From Cladorhizidae sp. MBARI D1340-BT2 (Eukaryota > Porifera > Demospongiae > Poecilosclerida > Cladorhizidae), in NCBI GenBank assembly GCA_028752905.1, contig JAQNBH010000015.1, positions 9,743,622-9,807,621 on the forward strand: a DNA stretch of 64,000 nucleotides, read 5' to 3'. Of the stretch, positions 59,816 to 64,000 are shown in pieces. The notes under the pieces are model-generated. The model did no database searches and was not told the DNA's origin. It worked only from the letters and a program-made list of their open reading frames with translations. The translations under genes were made by a program, and so were the position numbers. The number at the start of each line of letters is the position of its first letter. Positions within the stretch are counted from its first letter, which is position 1.

Positions 59816-62800
59816 ACCAACCTAATGCAACACCGACCTAATGCAACACCGACCTAATGCAACACCGACCTAATGCAACACCGACCTAATGCAACACCGA
59901 CCTAATGCAACACCGACCTAATGCAACACCGACCTAATGCAACACCGACCTAATGCAACACCGACCTAATGCAACACCGACCTAATGCAACACCGACCTA
60001 ATGCAACACCGACCTAATGCGACACCGACCTAATGCGACACCGACCTAATGCGACACCGACCTAATGCGACACCGACCTAATGCGACACCGACCTAATGC
60101 GACACCGACCTAATGCGACACCGACCTAATGCGACACCGACCTAATGCGACACCGACCTAATGCGACACCGACCTAATGCGACACCGACCTAATGCGACA
60201 CCGACCTAATGCGACACCGACCTAATGCGACACCGACCTAATGCAACACCGACCTAATGCAACACCGACCTAATGCAACACCGACCTAATGCAACACCGA
60301 CCTAATGCAACAACGACCTAATGCAACACCGACCTAATGCAACACCGACCTAATGCAACACCGACCTAATGCAACACCGACCTAATGCAACACCGACCTA
60401 ATGCAACACCGACCTAATGCAACACCGACCTAATGCAACACCGACCTAATGCGACACCGACCTAATGCGACACCGACCTAATGCGACACCGACCTAATGC
60501 GACACCGACCTAATGCGACACCGACCTAATGCGACACCGACCTAATGCGACACCGACCTAATGCGACACCGACCTAATGCGACACCGACCTAATGCAACA
60601 CCGACCTAATGCAACACCGACCTAATGCAACAACGACCTAATGCAACAACGACCTAATGCAACACCGACCTAATGCAACACCAACAACGACCTAATGCAA
60701 CACCGACCTAATGCAATACCGACCTAATGCAACACCGACCTAATGCAACACCGACCTAATGCAACACCGACCTAATGCAACACCGACCTAATGCAACACC
60801 GACCTAATGCAACACCGACCTAATGCAACACCGACCTAATGCAACACCGACCTAATGCAACACCGACCTAATGCAACACCGACCTAATGCGACACCGACC
60901 TAATGCGACACCGACCTAATGCGACACCGACCTAATGCGACACCGACCTAATGCGACACCGACCTAATGCGACACCGACCTAATGCGACACCGACCTAAT
61001 GCGACACCGACCTAATGCGACACCGACCTAATGCAACACCGACCTAATGCAACACCGACCTAATGCAACACCGACCTAATGCAACACCGACCTAATGCAA
61101 CACCGACCTAATGCAACACCGACCTAATGCAACACCGACCTAATGCAACACCGACCTAATGCAACACCGACCTAATGCAACACCGACCTAATGCAACACC
61201 GACCTAATGCAACACCGACCTAATGCAACACCGACCTAATGCAACACCGATCTAATGCAACACCGACCTAATGCAACAACGACCTAATGCAACACCGACC
61301 TAATGCAACACCGACCTAATGCAACACCGACCTAATGCAACACCGACCTAATGCAACACCAACAACGACCTAATGCAACACCGACCTAATGCAACACCGA
61401 CCTAATGCAACACCGACCTAATGCAACACCAACCTAATGCAACAACGACCTAATGCAACACCGACCTAATGCAACACCAACAACGACCTAATGCAACACC
61501 GACCTAATGCAACAACGACCTAATGCAACACCGACCTAGTGCAACAACGACCTAATGCAACACCAACAACGACCTAATGCAACACCGACCTAATGCAACA
61601 CCAACAACGACCTAATGCAACACCGACCTAATGCCTAATGCAACACCAACAACGACCTAATGCAACACCGACCTAATGCCTAATGCAACACCAACAACGA
61701 CCTAATGCAACACCGACCTAATGCAACACTGACCTAATGCAACACCAACAACGACCTAATGCAACACCGACCTAATGCAACACCAACCTAATGCAACACC
61801 GACCTAATGCAACACCGACCTAATGCAACACCGACCTAATGCAACACCGACCTAATGCAACACCAACAACGACCTAATGCAACACCGACCTAATGCAACA
61901 ACGACCTAATGCAACACCAACAACGACCTAATGCAACACCGACCTAATGCCTAATGCAACACCAACAACGACCTAATGCAACACCGACCTAATGCAACAC
62001 TGACCTAATGCAACACCGACAACGACCTAATGCAACACCGACCTAATGCAACACCAACAACGACCTAATGCAACACCGACCTAATGCGACACCGACCTAA
62101 TGCGACACCGACCTAATGCGACACCGACCTAATGCGACACCGACCTAATGCGACACCGACCTAATGCGACACCGACCTAATGCGACACCGACCTAATGCG
62201 ACACCGACCTAATGCAACACCGACCTAATGCAACACCGACCTAATGCAACACCGACCTAATGCAACACCGACCTAATGCAACACCGACCTAATGCAACAC
62301 CGACCTAATGCAACACCGACCTAATGCAACACCGACCTAATGCAACACCGACCTAATGCAACACCGACCTAATGCAACACCACCTAATGCAACACCGACC
62401 TAATGCAACACCGACCTAATGCAACAACGACCTAATGCAACAACGACCTAATGCAACACCGACCTAATGCAACACCGACCTAATGCAACACCGACCTAAT
62501 GCAACACCGACCTAATGCAACACCGACCTAATGCAACACCGACCTAATGCAACACCGACCTAATGCAACACTGACCTAATGCAACACCGACCTAATGCAA
62601 CACCGACCTAATGCAACACCGACCTAATGCAACACCGACCTAATGCAACACCGACCTAATGCAACACCGACCTAATGCAACACCGACCTAATGCAACACC
62701 GACCTAATGCAACACCAACAACGACCTAATGCAACACCGACCTAATGCAACACCAACAACGACCTAATGCAACACCGACCTAATGCCTAATGCAACACCA

Positions 62801-64000
62801 ACAACGACCTAATGCAACACCGACCTAATGCCTAATGCAACACCAACAACGACCTAATGCAACACCGACCTAATGCAACACTGACCTAATGCAACACCAA
62901 CAACGACCTAATGCAACACCGACCTAATGCAACACCAACCTAATGCAACACCGACCTAATGCAACACCGACCTAATGCAACACCGACCTAATGCAACACC
63001 GACCTAATGCAACACCAACAACGACCTAATGCAACACCGACCTAATGCAACAACGACCTAATGCAACACCAACAACGACCTAATGCAACACCGACCTAAT
63101 GCCTAATGCAACACCAACAACGACCTAATGCAACACCGACCTAATGCAACACTGACCTAATGCAACACCGACAACGACCTAATGCAACACCGACCTAATG
63201 CCTAATGCAACACCAACAACGACCTAATGCAACACCGACCTAATGCAACAACGACCTAATGCAACACCGACCTAATGCAACACCGACCTAATGCAACACC
63301 GACCTAATGCAACACCGACCTAATGCAACACCAACAACGACCTAATGCAACACCGACCTAATGCAACACCGACCTAATGCAACACCGACCTAATGCAACA
63401 CCAACCTAATGCAACAACGACCTAATGCAACACCGACCTAATGCAACACCAACAACGACCTAATGCAACACCGACCTAATGCAACAACGACCTAATGCAA
63501 CACCGACCTAGTGCAACAACGACCTAATGCAACACCAACAACGACCTAATGCAACACCGACCTAATGCAACACCAACAACGACCTAATGCAACACCGACC
63601 TAATGCCTAATGCAACACCAACAACGACCTAATGCAACACCGACCTAATGCCTAATGCAACACCAACAACGACCTAATGCAACACCGACCTAATGCAACA
63701 CTGACCTAATGCAACACCAACAACGACCTAATGCAACACCGACCTAATGCAACACCAACCTAATGCAACACCGACCTAATGCAACACCGACCTAATGCAA
63801 CACCGACCTAATGCAACACCGACCTAATGCAACACCAACAACGACCTAATGCAACACCGACCTAATGCAACAACGACCTAATGCAACACCAACAACGACC
63901 TAATGCAACACCGACCTAATGCCTAATGCAACACCAACAACGACCTAATGCAACACCGACCTAATGCAACACTGACCTAATGCAACACCGACAACGACCT
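59785..64000. repeat. 16-bp satellite, more than 250 units
   Basis: Units of GACCTAATGCAACACC run off the window. Variants are GCGACACC (grouped in blocks at about 60020-60240, 60450-60595, 60890-61025 and 62085-62215), CAACAACGACC, CTAATGCCTAATGC and ACACTGACC. The first four or so kilobases show block duplication with offsets of 1,152, 820 and 1,972 bp. No gene is present. Confidence 0.98.

Noticed and set aside
59785..64000. Telomeric repeat, because each unit contains CCTAA
   Set aside because: The period is 16 bp with a single CCTAA per unit, not a 6-bp TTAGGG/CCCTAA array.

Overview
The window is eukaryotic nuclear DNA, most likely from an early-branching marine invertebrate; a demosponge is my best guess. 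The reasons are GT-AG introns as short as 59 bp, animal-type transposon families (hAT, pogo, Kolobok/Mutator-like, piggyBac, LINEs), a GABA-B-like receptor exon and plant-WAT1-like EamA transporters. The organism is an inference. No bacterial operons, rRNA, tRNA or CRISPR arrays are present. Only about a tenth of the window is host coding sequence; the rest is tandem repeats and transposons.

Left part (1-4.7 kb): a 15-bp minisatellite lies at the edge. Next is the 5' end of an adenylosuccinate synthetase gene (minus strand, exons 1-3). It is divergent, with only 97 bp between start codons, from a complete six-exon gene for a CapA/PGA-cap-like membrane-anchored protein of 429 aa (plus strand, 2010-4316).

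4.7-11.9 kb: decayed mobile elements, namely a gypsy-type integrase fragment, a CR1/L2-like LINE followed by a 1.4-kb satellite, a LINE tail and an inverted RT fragment. One exon encodes the first transmembrane segment of a class C (GABA-B-like) receptor on the minus strand.

11.9-36.9 kb: one minus-strand EamA/DMT transporter gene with ten exons found. Its introns have been inflated to 25 kb by more than a dozen unrelated minisatellites, including a 3.5-kb 28-bp array with an AP-1 site (TGACTCA) in almost every unit. The introns also hold a foldback element and a piggyBac relic.

36.9-55.0 kb: a nest of transposons. A plus-strand LINE is split into five pieces by a minus-strand LINE fragment and three hAT elements. 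The third hAT is interrupted by a Kolobok-like element with TTAA duplications, which contains a pogo-family element with an intact spliced transposase gene (783 aa) ending in a PHD-like zinc finger.

55.0-64.0 kb: a plus-strand paralogue of the EamA gene (exons 1-6, with exon lengths 1-5 identical to the minus-strand copy), a broken reverse transcriptase gene, and at least 4.2 kb of a 16-bp satellite with higher-order structure running off the window.
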